NCBI GenBank assembly: GCA_009691805.1
Contig: SIAK01000019.1
Span: 1-42,649, forward strand
From: Phycisphaerales bacterium
GTDB taxonomy: Bacteria > Planctomycetota > Phycisphaerae > Phycisphaerales > SM1A02
DNA length: 42,649 nucleotides
Reading direction: 5' to 3'
The notes under the pieces are model-generated. The model was not told the origin of the DNA and made no database searches. It worked only from the letters and a program-made list of their open reading frames with translations. The translations under genes and the position numbers were made by a program. Shown piece by piece: positions 29,926 to 38,549 of this stretch. Each line of letters starts with the position of its first letter. The first letter of the stretch is position 1.

Positions 29926-31245
29926 TCAGGGCTCGAAGCGCTGTTGCTCTAGCACCGCGACTTGTGCATCGCGGAGTCGACGCACGGTGTCCTTGGCGGC
30001 GCAAATCTCACCTCCGTCGCTGAGTGCAAATCCACATTCGAGCGCGGATGCAAGCGTGAAGTGCGAAGGCAGCGCAGCGGGAACGAAGGATTTTCCTGAC
30101 GCATCCGCGCCTGTGCGCAAGAGAAGTTTTCGTTTCTCCATGATGAGAAGTAACTCTTGCGCCGCCCTTGGCGCGAGTCCGCAGTGTGTTTGAAGATCTT
30201 CGCAGCGAGTACGCTTGCCTTGCGCGAACCGTCGGCAAATCACGGCAAACGCATCGACCGCCGACGCAGGTTCGAAGTGATCTGCACCATCGCCCGAGGC
30301 AGCGAAAACGCGCCCCCCTCGACCAATGGATTGCAGAATCACCGCGAGTTGCAATCCATACAACACCACGAGCCACATGAGATAGACCCACATCATGAAG
30401 AGTGGCACGAATCCGAGTGAGCCGTACAGTTGCGCGATTTCGAATGAGCCCGCAAGCGAAGCGGCGAGCGCGCCTTTGCCGAGTGAAATGAGCAGTGCGC
30501 TCACGAATGATCCGATCGCCGCGCACCGCCGATCGATACGAATGTTTGGCACCGCGACATACGCGAATCCGATGAGCAGCCAGAGCGCCGCGAAGGTTCC
30601 TAGGTTTGCTAGGAGTGCGCCGACGACGCGTCCAAACATCGAGGACTCGCCGCCGCTTGCATCGGTGAGTGCTCGCAGGGAAAACGGAATCGCCGCGAAG
30701 AGCACAGGCCCCGCGGTCAAGACGAACCAATAGATGAGCACGCGACGAAGCATCGGTCGACCCGCCGGTGCGCGCGTCACCGTGTTGAATGCCCTCTCGA
30801 TGGCGGTCATCGTCCACACCGCTGAAAAAAGCACGATGAGTGCGCCCGCGAATCCAATTCCCGAGAGCTTCACATTCGCCGCATCCGCGATGAGTTGTCG
30901 AATCCACGGCGCGATCGCGGTTGTCGGCGTCGCGCCTTCGTGCGCGCCAATATGCAACTCATTGATGCCCACAGCCGCGATCACTTTCTCCACGAGTTCG
31001 TCAAATCCACTCCCCATCACAGCGCGCGCAACCAAAGTCGCGACCACGAGCACGGGGAGCAAACCGAAGAGCGCGCGAAAGGCCAGGCTCGCCGCCATCG
31101 TGGGGACGTCTGATTGCGCGACTGCGATCGCGGTGAATCGCAGCGCGAGCATGAGTTCGCGCAGGTTCATCACGCTTGCCTTCGCCGGCTTCGGTGTCGG
31201 CGTGGCGGGGTTTGCCGAGGTGGTGGGTTCCTCCATGCGCAGCAT
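29926..31245 (-). CDS. YihY/BrkB-family inner-membrane protein
   Basis: A 439-aa protein. After a Pro/Thr-rich N-terminus of about 25 residues come roughly six membrane helices with family features: DVPTMAASLAFRALFGLLPV, LIVLFSAVWTMTAIERAFNT, RRVLIYWFVLTAGPVLFA, and YGSLGFVPLFMMWVYLMWLV followed by LYGLQLAVILQ. From about residue 330 a soluble tail (FAVICRRFAQGKRTRCEDLQ, LAPRAAQELLLIMEKRKLLL) looks like a winged helix, as in several BrkB-like proteins. The family was once called ribonuclease BN, which is incorrect; its true function is unknown. It is convergent with the lectin gene (33-nt gap) and divergent from the metal-efflux operon. Confidence 0.9.
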   Translation of the reverse strand: MLRMEEPTTSANPATPTPKPAKASVMNLRELMLALRFTAIAVAQSDVPTMAASLAFRALFGLLPVLVVATLVARAVMGSGFDELVEKVIAAVGINELHIGAHEGATPTTAIAPWIRQLIADAANVKLSGIGFAGALIVLFSAVWTMTAIERAFNTVTRAPAGRPMLRRVLIYWFVLTAGPVLFAAIPFSLRALTDASGGESSMFGRVVGALLANLGTFAALWLLIGFAYVAVPNIRIDRRCAAIGSFVSALLISLGKGALAASLAGSFEIAQLYGSLGFVPLFMMWVYLMWLVVLYGLQLAVILQSIGRGGRVFAASGDGADHFEPASAVDAFAVICRRFAQGKRTRCEDLQTHCGLAPRAAQELLLIMEKRKLLLRTGADASGKSFVPAALPSHFTLASALECGFALSDGGEICAAKDTVRRLRDAQVAVLEQQRFEP

Positions 31246-31414
31246 TATGCATCAAGACAGACCGCCGCCGCGTAGGCGCGAAGAAGGCGACATCGCGTGC
31301 CCCAATTGATGGCTGAGCGCATCCAAATGTATGGAGACCACTATGGAACGAGCCGAGAAGCACTCGACCTGTTCATGGTTTAGACTCCCGACCCGACCTG
31401 CTGGCAACTTTCAC

Positions 31415-31882
31415 ATGCGTTCACGATTCCTCCACCATGTCCTCGTCGCGCTGCTGCTGCTGCAGGGCGTGTTTGGCATTGGTGCGGGACGAACGGTGTG
31501 CGTTGCACTTGCAACGGGAGAGTTTCGTACACAACCGTGCGCGGATCTGCATGCGCCGATCTGTGTCGACGCGCGTGGATGTACAGAGGATCACGCGCAC
31601 GACGCGCCGCACGATCATGTTCCGGTCTCGGATTCTCGTGAGCACACATCGCACGATGGTTGCGATTGCCGAATCCATGTTTCCGTGCCGCGAGAACTTG
31701 CGACCGCGCATCTGAGCGACATCGTCGTGTTGCAGTGCACGCTGTTTGCGGTGCACGCATCTGTCGCAGACTGCATGCAGTCAATGGAAGTGCGGAGGCT
31801 CTCCGCCGCAACTGCGCATCCACCAGACAGTTGGTGTACCGCAGCAGTCATCGCGTTATGCGCGACTCGTCTTCTGATCTAA
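31415..31882 (+). CDS. Exported His/Cys-rich protein heading the metal-efflux operon
   Basis: A 155-aa protein starting MRSRFLHHVLVALLLLQGVF, a signal or anchor segment. The mature part carries ten cysteines and a His/Asp cluster (DHAHDAPHDHVPVSDSREHT, HDGCDCRIHVSVP), suited to bind soft or borderline metals outside the cytoplasm. The C-terminus is again hydrophobic (SWCTAAVIALCATRLLI), so it may be a membrane-tethered loop. No family was recognised. It stands 117 nt before the TolC gene on the same strand, in the position where czc/cus operons often carry small accessory proteins. A metal-sensing or periplasmic chaperone role is inferred. A longer start at 31331 is possible but lacks a signal at its N-terminus. 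Confidence 0.6.
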   Translation: MRSRFLHHVLVALLLLQGVFGIGAGRTVCVALATGEFRTQPCADLHAPICVDARGCTEDHAHDAPHDHVPVSDSREHTSHDGCDCRIHVSVPRELATAHLSDIVVLQCTLFAVHASVADCMQSMEVRRLSAATAHPPDSWCTAAVIALCATRLLI

Positions 31883-31999
31883 CGAAACACTATCGCTCAT
31901 GCCTTCGCAATTGCCGGAGGCAGTTGTTGTGTCGTTGCGTTCGTGATTCGAAGATTTTCGGTGGGCTGCAATCGCCCGCTCCCCAAGGAACTCCAAACT

Positions 32000-33403
32000 A
32001 TGCGCCGTTTGCGCACACATACATTGACTGCATCGCGGTGTGCGATGACTTGCGCGCTCGTTGCTGCGGCGGGTTGTCAAACGTATTCTTCCAAGCCGCT
32101 CGATCTTGCGACGCACCAGCAAGCTTTTCTCGCCCGCACGCCAACTTCCGAAGCCGTCGCGGACTTTGCGCTTCGCATCGCGCAGGACGGCGCGACGGAA
32201 GCTTCCACTTTCGTTGATGCGCAGTGCATCAACCTTGCGCAAGCAGAGGGGCTCGCGCTCGTCTTCAACGCAGACCTCCGGCAAGCGCGCAGTGCAGCAG
32301 GCATCGCGCAAGCGAGTGCAGAAAACGCGGGGACCTGGCAAGATCCAACGATTGGCGTTGACTTCACGCGCGTCCTCGAATCGGCTGGAAATCCGAACGA
32401 GTATTTCGGCACGCTTGGATTGACGATCCCGATTTCGGGTCGACTCGAAATCGAAAAGCAGCGACTCGGTCTCGAGCATGCTGCAGAACTCGCACGCGTA
32501 GCCTCGAAGGAATGGAACACGCGCATGGAAGTGCGGAGCGCGTGGATGCGATGGGTAGCACTGGGCGCTTCTAAGGAGGCTGCGCAAACCTATCTCGCGC
32601 AACTCGAAGAGCTCGTCGAAGTCGTTGCGCAGATTGAGCAACTCGGTGAGTTCGATCGCATTGAAGCACGGTTGTTTCGGCTTGAACGCAGCAGTGCAGC
32701 GATTGCATTCGAAAAACTTCGCGTCGATCATGCTCGCGCTGAACTCTTGCTCCGTCAGTGGATGGGATTGCCGCCCGCGTCACAACTGACCTTCGTCTCC
32801 GCGGGCATCGGCGTGGACGCGCCAACGCTCGCGCAAGCCGAACCGCTCGCGAGCAATCCCGATCTCGCGATCGCGCGCGCGGAGTACGAAGTCGCGGAAC
32901 GACTGCTCGAAGAGGAGGTTCGCGCGCAGTATCCCGATCTGCAGATTGGTCCCGGCTACGGCACGCAAGATTCCACCAAGCAGTTCTTGCTCGGATTGAG
33001 TCTGCCCATTCCGCTTCTCAACGGCAACAAGAGTGCCATCGCGCAGGCACTTGCGGCGCGCGAGAGTGCTCGTGTGCGCGCGGAGCGCTCGCTTGAGCAC
33101 GCGCTTTCCCGACTCGCGATCGCGCAAGTTGATTACGCAGGCGCCGTGCAGCAGCGGAGCATGATTGAGAGTGAAGTCGTACCGCTCGTCGATCTGCAAT
33201 TCGCGGAGGCGTTCGCGGTCGCTCGCTTGGGCGAAGTGCGTACTCCCGTCCTACTCGAAAGCTTGAGGAAGCAGCGAGAAATCAAAGCACTCCTCATCGA
33301 CGCGTGCCTCCAAGAGGCGCTGTCGAGCATCGCGATCCAGTCCCTCGTCGGACCACCATCTTCAACTTCATCTACTCGTTCAACTCTCGGAGTGCAGCCA
33401 TGA
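32000..33403 (+). CDS. TolC-family outer-membrane efflux lipoprotein (CusC/CzcC-like)
   Basis: A 467-aa protein starting MRRLRTHTLTASRCAMT with a lipobox ending VAAAGC. It has the duplicated outer-membrane-efflux-protein pattern: INLAQAEGLALVFNADLRQA, AAGIAQASAENAGTWQDPTI, LGLTIPISGRLEIEKQRLG, then the second repeat SNPDLAIARAEYEVAERLLE, YPDLQIGPGYG and LSLPIPLLNGNKSAIAQA. Long coiled-coil helices would form the periplasmic tunnel and the strands an outer-membrane barrel. AAGGA lies about 10 nt before the ATG. Its stop overlaps the ATG of the adaptor gene by four bases (ATGA), which implies coupling. Confidence 0.92.
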   Translation: MRRLRTHTLTASRCAMTCALVAAAGCQTYSSKPLDLATHQQAFLARTPTSEAVADFALRIAQDGATEASTFVDAQCINLAQAEGLALVFNADLRQARSAAGIAQASAENAGTWQDPTIGVDFTRVLESAGNPNEYFGTLGLTIPISGRLEIEKQRLGLEHAAELARVASKEWNTRMEVRSAWMRWVALGASKEAAQTYLAQLEELVEVVAQIEQLGEFDRIEARLFRLERSSAAIAFEKLRVDHARAELLLRQWMGLPPASQLTFVSAGIGVDAPTLAQAEPLASNPDLAIARAEYEVAERLLEEEVRAQYPDLQIGPGYGTQDSTKQFLLGLSLPIPLLNGNKSAIAQALAARESARVRAERSLEHALSRLAIAQVDYAGAVQQRSMIESEVVPLVDLQFAEAFAVARLGEVRTPVLLESLRKQREIKALLIDACLQEALSSIAIQSLVGPPSSTSSTRSTLGVQP

Positions 33404-34755
33404 ATCGAATCACACACCAACGCGCGCTTTCTTCAGCGCTCTGCATCACGCTGTTCTCGCTCGCGTCCTGCAGCGGCAGTGACGCTGAAAAAATTGCCGC
33501 AACTCCAGCGCCCGATGCGCATACGGAAGCAGCGCCGACCAATCGCGTCGAGATTCCTGAAACGGTTCGGCGCAATCTTGGCATCACCTTCGCAAAGGTT
33601 GAGCCGCGCAATGTGGCATCCACACTGCGCGTGCCCGGTCAATTCGAATTGCTTCCTACTGCGCGACATGAGTATCGCGCGATGTTTGTCGGACGAATCG
33701 CGTTGCTCGTCGAACAGTACGCGCGGGTCGAGATTGGCACGCCGCTCTATCGCATCGAGTCATCCGATTGGCGCGACCTTCACGAATCGATCGCTTCGGC
33801 GCAAGCCAAGAGCGACGCAATGCCGCCACTGCGCGAGGCGCATCACGCGCATGCGCGAATTCTTGAGGAGAGAGCGCGGATCTGGGAAGCGCGGCTTGAG
33901 CAGTTGGAGCAACTTCGTAACGCAGGTGGTGGAGGAGCGGCACAATTCATCGAAGCACGCGCCGCGCTCAACGAGGCGCAAGTCGAACTGGCGGAAGTCC
34001 TCGAGAAGGAAGCAGAGCACGACGCGCAAGAACGAGCCATCGCCGCGGATCTTCGTGCATTGGAAGCGCGGCGTGCGCTTGCGCTGACTGCGAGTGGATG
34101 CAGCGAGAACGCCGCGCCGAACGCGCTCGTGATCTGCGCCACAGCAAGCGGGCGCGTTGAGTCCATCGCAGTGACACAAGGATCGCAGGTCGAAGAAGCA
34201 GCGGTCGTGCTGACAACCGTGCAACCAGAACTCGTGCGATTCCGCGCGAAAGGATTGCAATCCGACCTCGGCCGACTTCGCGAAGGGTTGCCCGTCTTGA
34301 TCGCTCCGCCACAGGGTGGATCATTGCAGGCGAGCGAAAGTATGCTCGGCGCGTTGACGCTTGGATTGTCCGCGGATGCGAATGAGCGCACGATTGATCT
34401 TGTGGTGTTTCCTGAACGCATCGCGCCTTGGGCACGCGCTGGTGTTTCTGCCTCACTTGAGATTACGATTGACGGCGGCGGTGTTGAGCTTGCAATTCCA
34501 CTCTCGGCTGTCGTGCGTGACGGCGTGACGCCCATCATTTTTCGACGAGACCCCGCAAACCCTGACAAAGCAATTCGCATGGAAGCGGATCTCGGTGTTT
34601 CCGATGGTCGATGGGTTGCGATCCTCAGTGGCGTGAAGGCTGGCGACGAAGTGATCGTGGACGGCAACTATCAACTCATGCTCGCCACCAGCGGAAGCGC
34701 AGCCAAGGGCGGACACTTTCATTCCGACGGCACGTTTCACGAAGGGAAGGACTGA
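33400..34755 (+). CDS. RND efflux periplasmic adaptor (CusB/CzcB-like)
   Basis: A 451-aa lipoprotein-type membrane-fusion protein starting MNRITHQRALSSAL with a lipobox ending LASC. Blocks seen: VEIPETVRRNLGITFAKVEP, RVPGQFELLPTARHEYRAMF, GRIALLVEQYARVEIGTPLY (lipoyl half), a long coiled-coil hairpin (HARILEERARIWEARLEQLE, EARAALNEAQVELAEVLEKE), ICATASGRVESIAVTQGSQV (second lipoyl half), a beta-barrel region and GVKAGDEVIVDGNYQLML. The last 15 residues are His-rich (GGHFHSDGTFHEGKD), a likely metal-binding tail. It bridges the TolC channel and the RND pump, and sits 3 nt before the pump gene. Confidence 0.93.
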   Translation: MNRITHQRALSSALCITLFSLASCSGSDAEKIAATPAPDAHTEAAPTNRVEIPETVRRNLGITFAKVEPRNVASTLRVPGQFELLPTARHEYRAMFVGRIALLVEQYARVEIGTPLYRIESSDWRDLHESIASAQAKSDAMPPLREAHHAHARILEERARIWEARLEQLEQLRNAGGGGAAQFIEARAALNEAQVELAEVLEKEAEHDAQERAIAADLRALEARRALALTASGCSENAAPNALVICATASGRVESIAVTQGSQVEEAAVVLTTVQPELVRFRAKGLQSDLGRLREGLPVLIAPPQGGSLQASESMLGALTLGLSADANERTIDLVVFPERIAPWARAGVSASLEITIDGGGVELAIPLSAVVRDGVTPIIFRRDPANPDKAIRMEADLGVSDGRWVAILSGVKAGDEVIVDGNYQLMLATSGSAAKGGHFHSDGTFHEGKD

Positions 34756-34758
34756 CGC

Positions 34759-37700
34759 GTGTTTTCATACTTGATTGCATTCTCACTGCGACGCTCAGCG
34801 CTCGTCCTTGCGATGGCAGTGCTGCTCGTGCTCTTTGCAGTCCTTCGATTGCGCGAAATGCCTGTGGATGTTTTTCCTGAACTCAACGCGCCCACCGTTG
34901 TCATCATGACGGAAGCGGGCGGACTTGCGGCAGATGAAGTCGAGTCGATGGTCACGTTTCCAATTGAGACTGCGGTCAACGGTCTCGCAGGGACGCGCCG
35001 CGTTCGTTCCGCGAGCGCGACGAGTCTATCCATCGTGTGGGTGGAGTTTGATTGGAAAACAGATCTCTATCGCGCGCGACAATTGGTCGGCGAACGATTG
35101 GCTTCCGTGCGCGAGAGTTTGCCTCCGGATGCGCATGCAGAGATGACGCCTGTGACGAGCATCACGGGAGAGATCATGCTGCTTGCGCTCTCTTCGCCCA
35201 AGGGTGATGCAACGCCACTTGAATTGCGCGCGTTCGCAGAGTTTGACTTGCGGAACAAATTGCTCGCCGTGGGTGGCATCGCGCAAGTCGTCGCCATCGG
35301 CGGGGAATTGCCGCAGTATCAGATTGATGTGCGACAAGATCGCCTCGCGCTGTTCGGTCTCACGATCAGTGAAGTTGTGGAAGCCGCGCGCCAAGCGCAC
35401 AGCACTGCGAGCGCTGGCTATCTCCCGAATGTTGAGAGTCTTGAGCTGCCCATTCGTCAGATGGCGCGCGTGCGCAGTGTCGAAGACATCAAGAGCACGA
35501 TGGTGAAGTTTCAGAATGGCGCGCCCGTCACGATCGGGCAAGTGGCGGATGTGCAACTCGGCGCGTCGCCCAAGCGAGGCACCGCTGCGGATCGCGGCAT
35601 GCCTGCGGTTGTCGTGAGTGTGCAGAAGTCACCAGGCACGAACACGCTTGAGTTGACCAGCAAGATCGACGCTGTGCTCGATCAAGTCGAGCGTTCGATG
35701 CCAACGAGCATGACACTCAATCGAGACCCGTTTCGCGCGTCACGATTCATTGAACACTCCGTTCACAACATCGTGAAGGTCCTGATCGAAGCGAGCGTGA
35801 TCGTCGCGGTCATCGTGATCCTGTTTCTGCTCAATGTGCGCGCTACCGCCGTGACGCTCGTCGCGCTTCCACTCTCGATTGCAGCGGCGGTGCTCACGCT
35901 GTGGGGATTGGGGCACTCGCTGAATGTGATGACGATCGGCGGACTCGCGGTCGCGGTGGGCGCACTTGTCGATGACGCGATCATTGATGTGGAGAATGTG
36001 CTCCGTCGTCTGCGTGGAAATGCGATGCGCGCGCCGGCGGAACGCAAGCCAACGGTGGATGTCATTTACGACGCGAGCAATGAAATCCGACTTCCCGTGG
36101 TGCTCGCGACCGTGATCATTTGCATGGTGTTCGTGCCGTTCTTGTTTCTTGAAGGACTTGAAGGCCGGTTCTTTCAACCACTCGGCATCGCGTACATCGT
36201 GTCCATTCTCGCGTCATTGTTTGTCGCACTCACGGTGACACCAGCGCTGTGTAAGTTGCTTTTCTCACGCATGCGTGAGGGTGCGGCGGACAATCACGAT
36301 GGATTGCTCGTGCGCATTCTCAAGCGTGGCTACGAGCCGCTCTTGCGCCTCGGTCTGCGCCATCGTGCATGGGTGCTTTCTGGTGCGGGACTCTTGACCG
36401 TTCTCTCGCTCACACTTGCGACAACATTCGGCACCGCGTTCTTGCCCGCGTTCAAAGAGGGAACGTTCACGGTGTTCTTGATGGCGCCTCCCGGGACTTC
36501 ACTTGTCGAAAGTAATCGCCTCGCCAATGGCATCGAACAGCAACTCTGCGAAATCGAAGGTGTGCAATCGGTGACGCGCCGCACAGGACGCGCCGAACGA
36601 GATGAGCATGCCGAGCCTGCCAGCAATTCTGAGATCGAAGTGACGCTGCAGACAGGCGCGGATCAGGAAACGATCCGTACCAACATCGACAGAGTCATCG
36701 CGAACATTCCGGGCGTGACCACCATGATCGGGCAGCCGATTGAGCATCGACTCTCGCACATTCTTTCAGGCACGCCTGCGGCTGTTGCGATCAGCGTCTA
36801 TGGCGACGATCTTGATCGATTGCGTTCGCTTGCGAAGGAAATCGAAGCAGTACTGCGCGCGATTCCAGGAACGCGCGACGTTGCCGCGAATCGCGAGGTC
36901 ATGATCACATCGCTTCCCATTCGCTATCGAGCGCAGGATCTCGCCGTCGCAGGCCTCACGCCAGCAGCAGCAGCGGAACAGGTGCAGCAAGCAATCTTTG
37001 GTGAGCGCGTTGCAGAAGTTAATCAAGGCGTGCGTCGTTACGAGATGGTCGTGCGGCTTGCGCCGGCGGAGCGTGAGCGCGTCGAACAGATCATGGATCT
37101 GCGACTTCGCGGCGTCGGTGGCGCGCAGGTTCGACTGAAGGAAGTTGCCGACATCGGTCCAGAGCGCACGAGCAATCTCATTTCGCGCGAGAACGCGCAG
37201 CGCAAGGCGGTGATCTCCACCAACATCAGCGAGGGATACAACCTTGGCGATCTCGTGCACGAAGTGCGCAAGCGGGTGGATCCAATCGTGCAGGGCGCGG
37301 GATACACCGTGCATTACGGCGGACAGTTTGAAGCGCAGCAGTCGGCGAGTTCCACGATCAGCATCATGGGAGGCGTGGTGGCAATCGCGATGCTTCTGTT
37401 GCTGCAGCTGTCGACAGGAAGTTTCCGCACGGCGTTCTTGGTGATGCTCAATCTTCCGCTCGCGCTCATTGGGGGCATTGCGGCGATCTATCTAGCGGAA
37501 TCGCCGCAGCTCTTCAGTAACACACTCGCACTGGTTGGACTTGGAAGCGATCGATACATCGCGCCCGTGATTTCTATCGCGAGCATGGTTGGGTTCTTCA
37601 CCCTGTTTGGCATCGCCGTTCGCAACGGCATCTTGCTTGTCAATCATTACGACTACCTGCAAACACACGAAGGACGAAGTGTCAGTGATTCCATCGTGCA

Positions 37701-37926
37701 AGGATCGATGGAGCGGCTCGTTCCCATTCTCATGACTGCGCTCACCGCCGCGCTTGGTCTGATTCCTCTCGCATTCACACGTGGTCAATCGGGCAGTGAA
37801 TTGCTCGCGCCACTTGCAATCGTTGTCCTCGGTGGACTTGGCTCTTCAACCATTCTCAATCTGTTCGTCATCCCCGCCGGCTACGCGCTGGCATTCAGAA
37901 ACAAGGAGTCTTCAACACATGCGTAA
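34759..37926 (+). CDS. HME-type RND heavy-metal efflux pump (CusA/CzcA-like)
   Basis: A 1055-aa proton-driven pump starting at GTG 34759. Features: N-terminal helix RRSALVLAMAVLLVLFAVL, the REMPVDVFPELNAPTVVIMT block typical of metal-exporting members, EVESMVTFPIETAVNG, six-helix repeats and large periplasmic loops. The helix-4 relay is GALVDDAIIDVEN, with acidic residues at 405, 406, 410 and 412. The DDAIID pattern differs from both classical CzcA (VDGAVV) and CusA (VDAAIV), so the metal cannot be assigned with confidence. The end (TRGQSGSELLAPLAIVVLGG) is intact. It is the core of a tripartite exporter with the two preceding genes. Confidence 0.94.
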   Translation: MFSYLIAFSLRRSALVLAMAVLLVLFAVLRLREMPVDVFPELNAPTVVIMTEAGGLAADEVESMVTFPIETAVNGLAGTRRVRSASATSLSIVWVEFDWKTDLYRARQLVGERLASVRESLPPDAHAEMTPVTSITGEIMLLALSSPKGDATPLELRAFAEFDLRNKLLAVGGIAQVVAIGGELPQYQIDVRQDRLALFGLTISEVVEAARQAHSTASAGYLPNVESLELPIRQMARVRSVEDIKSTMVKFQNGAPVTIGQVADVQLGASPKRGTAADRGMPAVVVSVQKSPGTNTLELTSKIDAVLDQVERSMPTSMTLNRDPFRASRFIEHSVHNIVKVLIEASVIVAVIVILFLLNVRATAVTLVALPLSIAAAVLTLWGLGHSLNVMTIGGLAVAVGALVDDAIIDVENVLRRLRGNAMRAPAERKPTVDVIYDASNEIRLPVVLATVIICMVFVPFLFLEGLEGRFFQPLGIAYIVSILASLFVALTVTPALCKLLFSRMREGAADNHDGLLVRILKRGYEPLLRLGLRHRAWVLSGAGLLTVLSLTLATTFGTAFLPAFKEGTFTVFLMAPPGTSLVESNRLANGIEQQLCEIEGVQSVTRRTGRAERDEHAEPASNSEIEVTLQTGADQETIRTNIDRVIANIPGVTTMIGQPIEHRLSHILSGTPAAVAISVYGDDLDRLRSLAKEIEAVLRAIPGTRDVAANREVMITSLPIRYRAQDLAVAGLTPAAAAEQVQQAIFGERVAEVNQGVRRYEMVVRLAPAERERVEQIMDLRLRGVGGAQVRLKEVADIGPERTSNLISRENAQRKAVISTNISEGYNLGDLVHEVRKRVDPIVQGAGYTVHYGGQFEAQQSASSTISIMGGVVAIAMLLLLQLSTGSFRTAFLVMLNLPLALIGGIAAIYLAESPQLFSNTLALVGLGSDRYIAPVISIASMVGFFTLFGIAVRNGILLVNHYDYLQTHEGRSVSDSIVQGSMERLVPILMTALTAALGLIPLAFTRGQSGSELLAPLAIVVLGGLGSSTILNLFVIPAGYALAFRNKESSTHA

Positions 37927-38443
37927 CACATTTTCAAACGCCTTCACGCTTCCTATCGCCGCACTCTTTCTCTCGAGCTTCGCGCTGTATGGCTGCGATG
38001 GAGCAGCATCGAATCCCGCACCCTCCGACGCAGCGCACGAGGGTCATGACCATGAAGGTCACAAGCATGATGCGCAAACGCCTGACGCACAAACAGCACC
38101 CGCGCAAACAACGGATGATCACGGCGCAACAACCGTACTCGGGGAGCAGACTTCGGGTGGGTTCACGGTTCGAGCATCGCGAGACGGTGTGGTCATCGAA
38201 GGCGCCGAAGCAGCGATCGATGTGTGGATCACCGGTGGTACGACGAAGGTGAGCAGCGTGCGGTTCTGGATCGGCGAAGAAAGCGGAGCGGGTTCCGTCA
38301 AAGCAAAGGCTGAACTCGAGGCTGATAATTGGCACACGCACGCAGAAGTTCCGAAGCCACTCGCGGCAGGCAGCAAGCTGTGGATTGAAATCCACGACGA
38401 CGCGAACGTGAAGTCCGTCGTTGGGTTTGATCTGAAGCAGTAA
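37919..38443 (+). CDS. His-rich lipoprotein at the end of the efflux operon
   Basis: A 174-aa exported protein starting MRNTFSNAFTLPIAALFLSS with lipobox LYGC (about Cys26). Next comes a short His/Asp-rich region (AAHEGHDHEGHKHDAQTPDA) like the metal-binding tails of CzcE/ZnuA-like proteins, then a beta-sandwich-like domain of about 105 residues (GFTVRASRDGVVIEGAEAAI, DVWITGGTTKVSSVRFWIGE, HTHAEVPKPLAAGSKLWIEI). The fold has not been identified with certainty. The start overlaps the end of the pump gene by 8 nt, so it is part of the same operon, probably as a periplasmic metal carrier or buffer (inference). Confidence 0.7.
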   Translation: MRNTFSNAFTLPIAALFLSSFALYGCDGAASNPAPSDAAHEGHDHEGHKHDAQTPDAQTAPAQTTDDHGATTVLGEQTSGGFTVRASRDGVVIEGAEAAIDVWITGGTTKVSSVRFWIGEESGAGSVKAKAELEADNWHTHAEVPKPLAAGSKLWIEIHDDANVKSVVGFDLKQ

Positions 38444-38549
38444 GGTTCATGCCGCTAGCACATTCTGCGATTGCGCGCTGACGGACTTGCTCTGTACGTG
38501 CGGAACCCTCTCCAAAGTTGGATACCATCCATCCTTCGGAGATTCTCTT

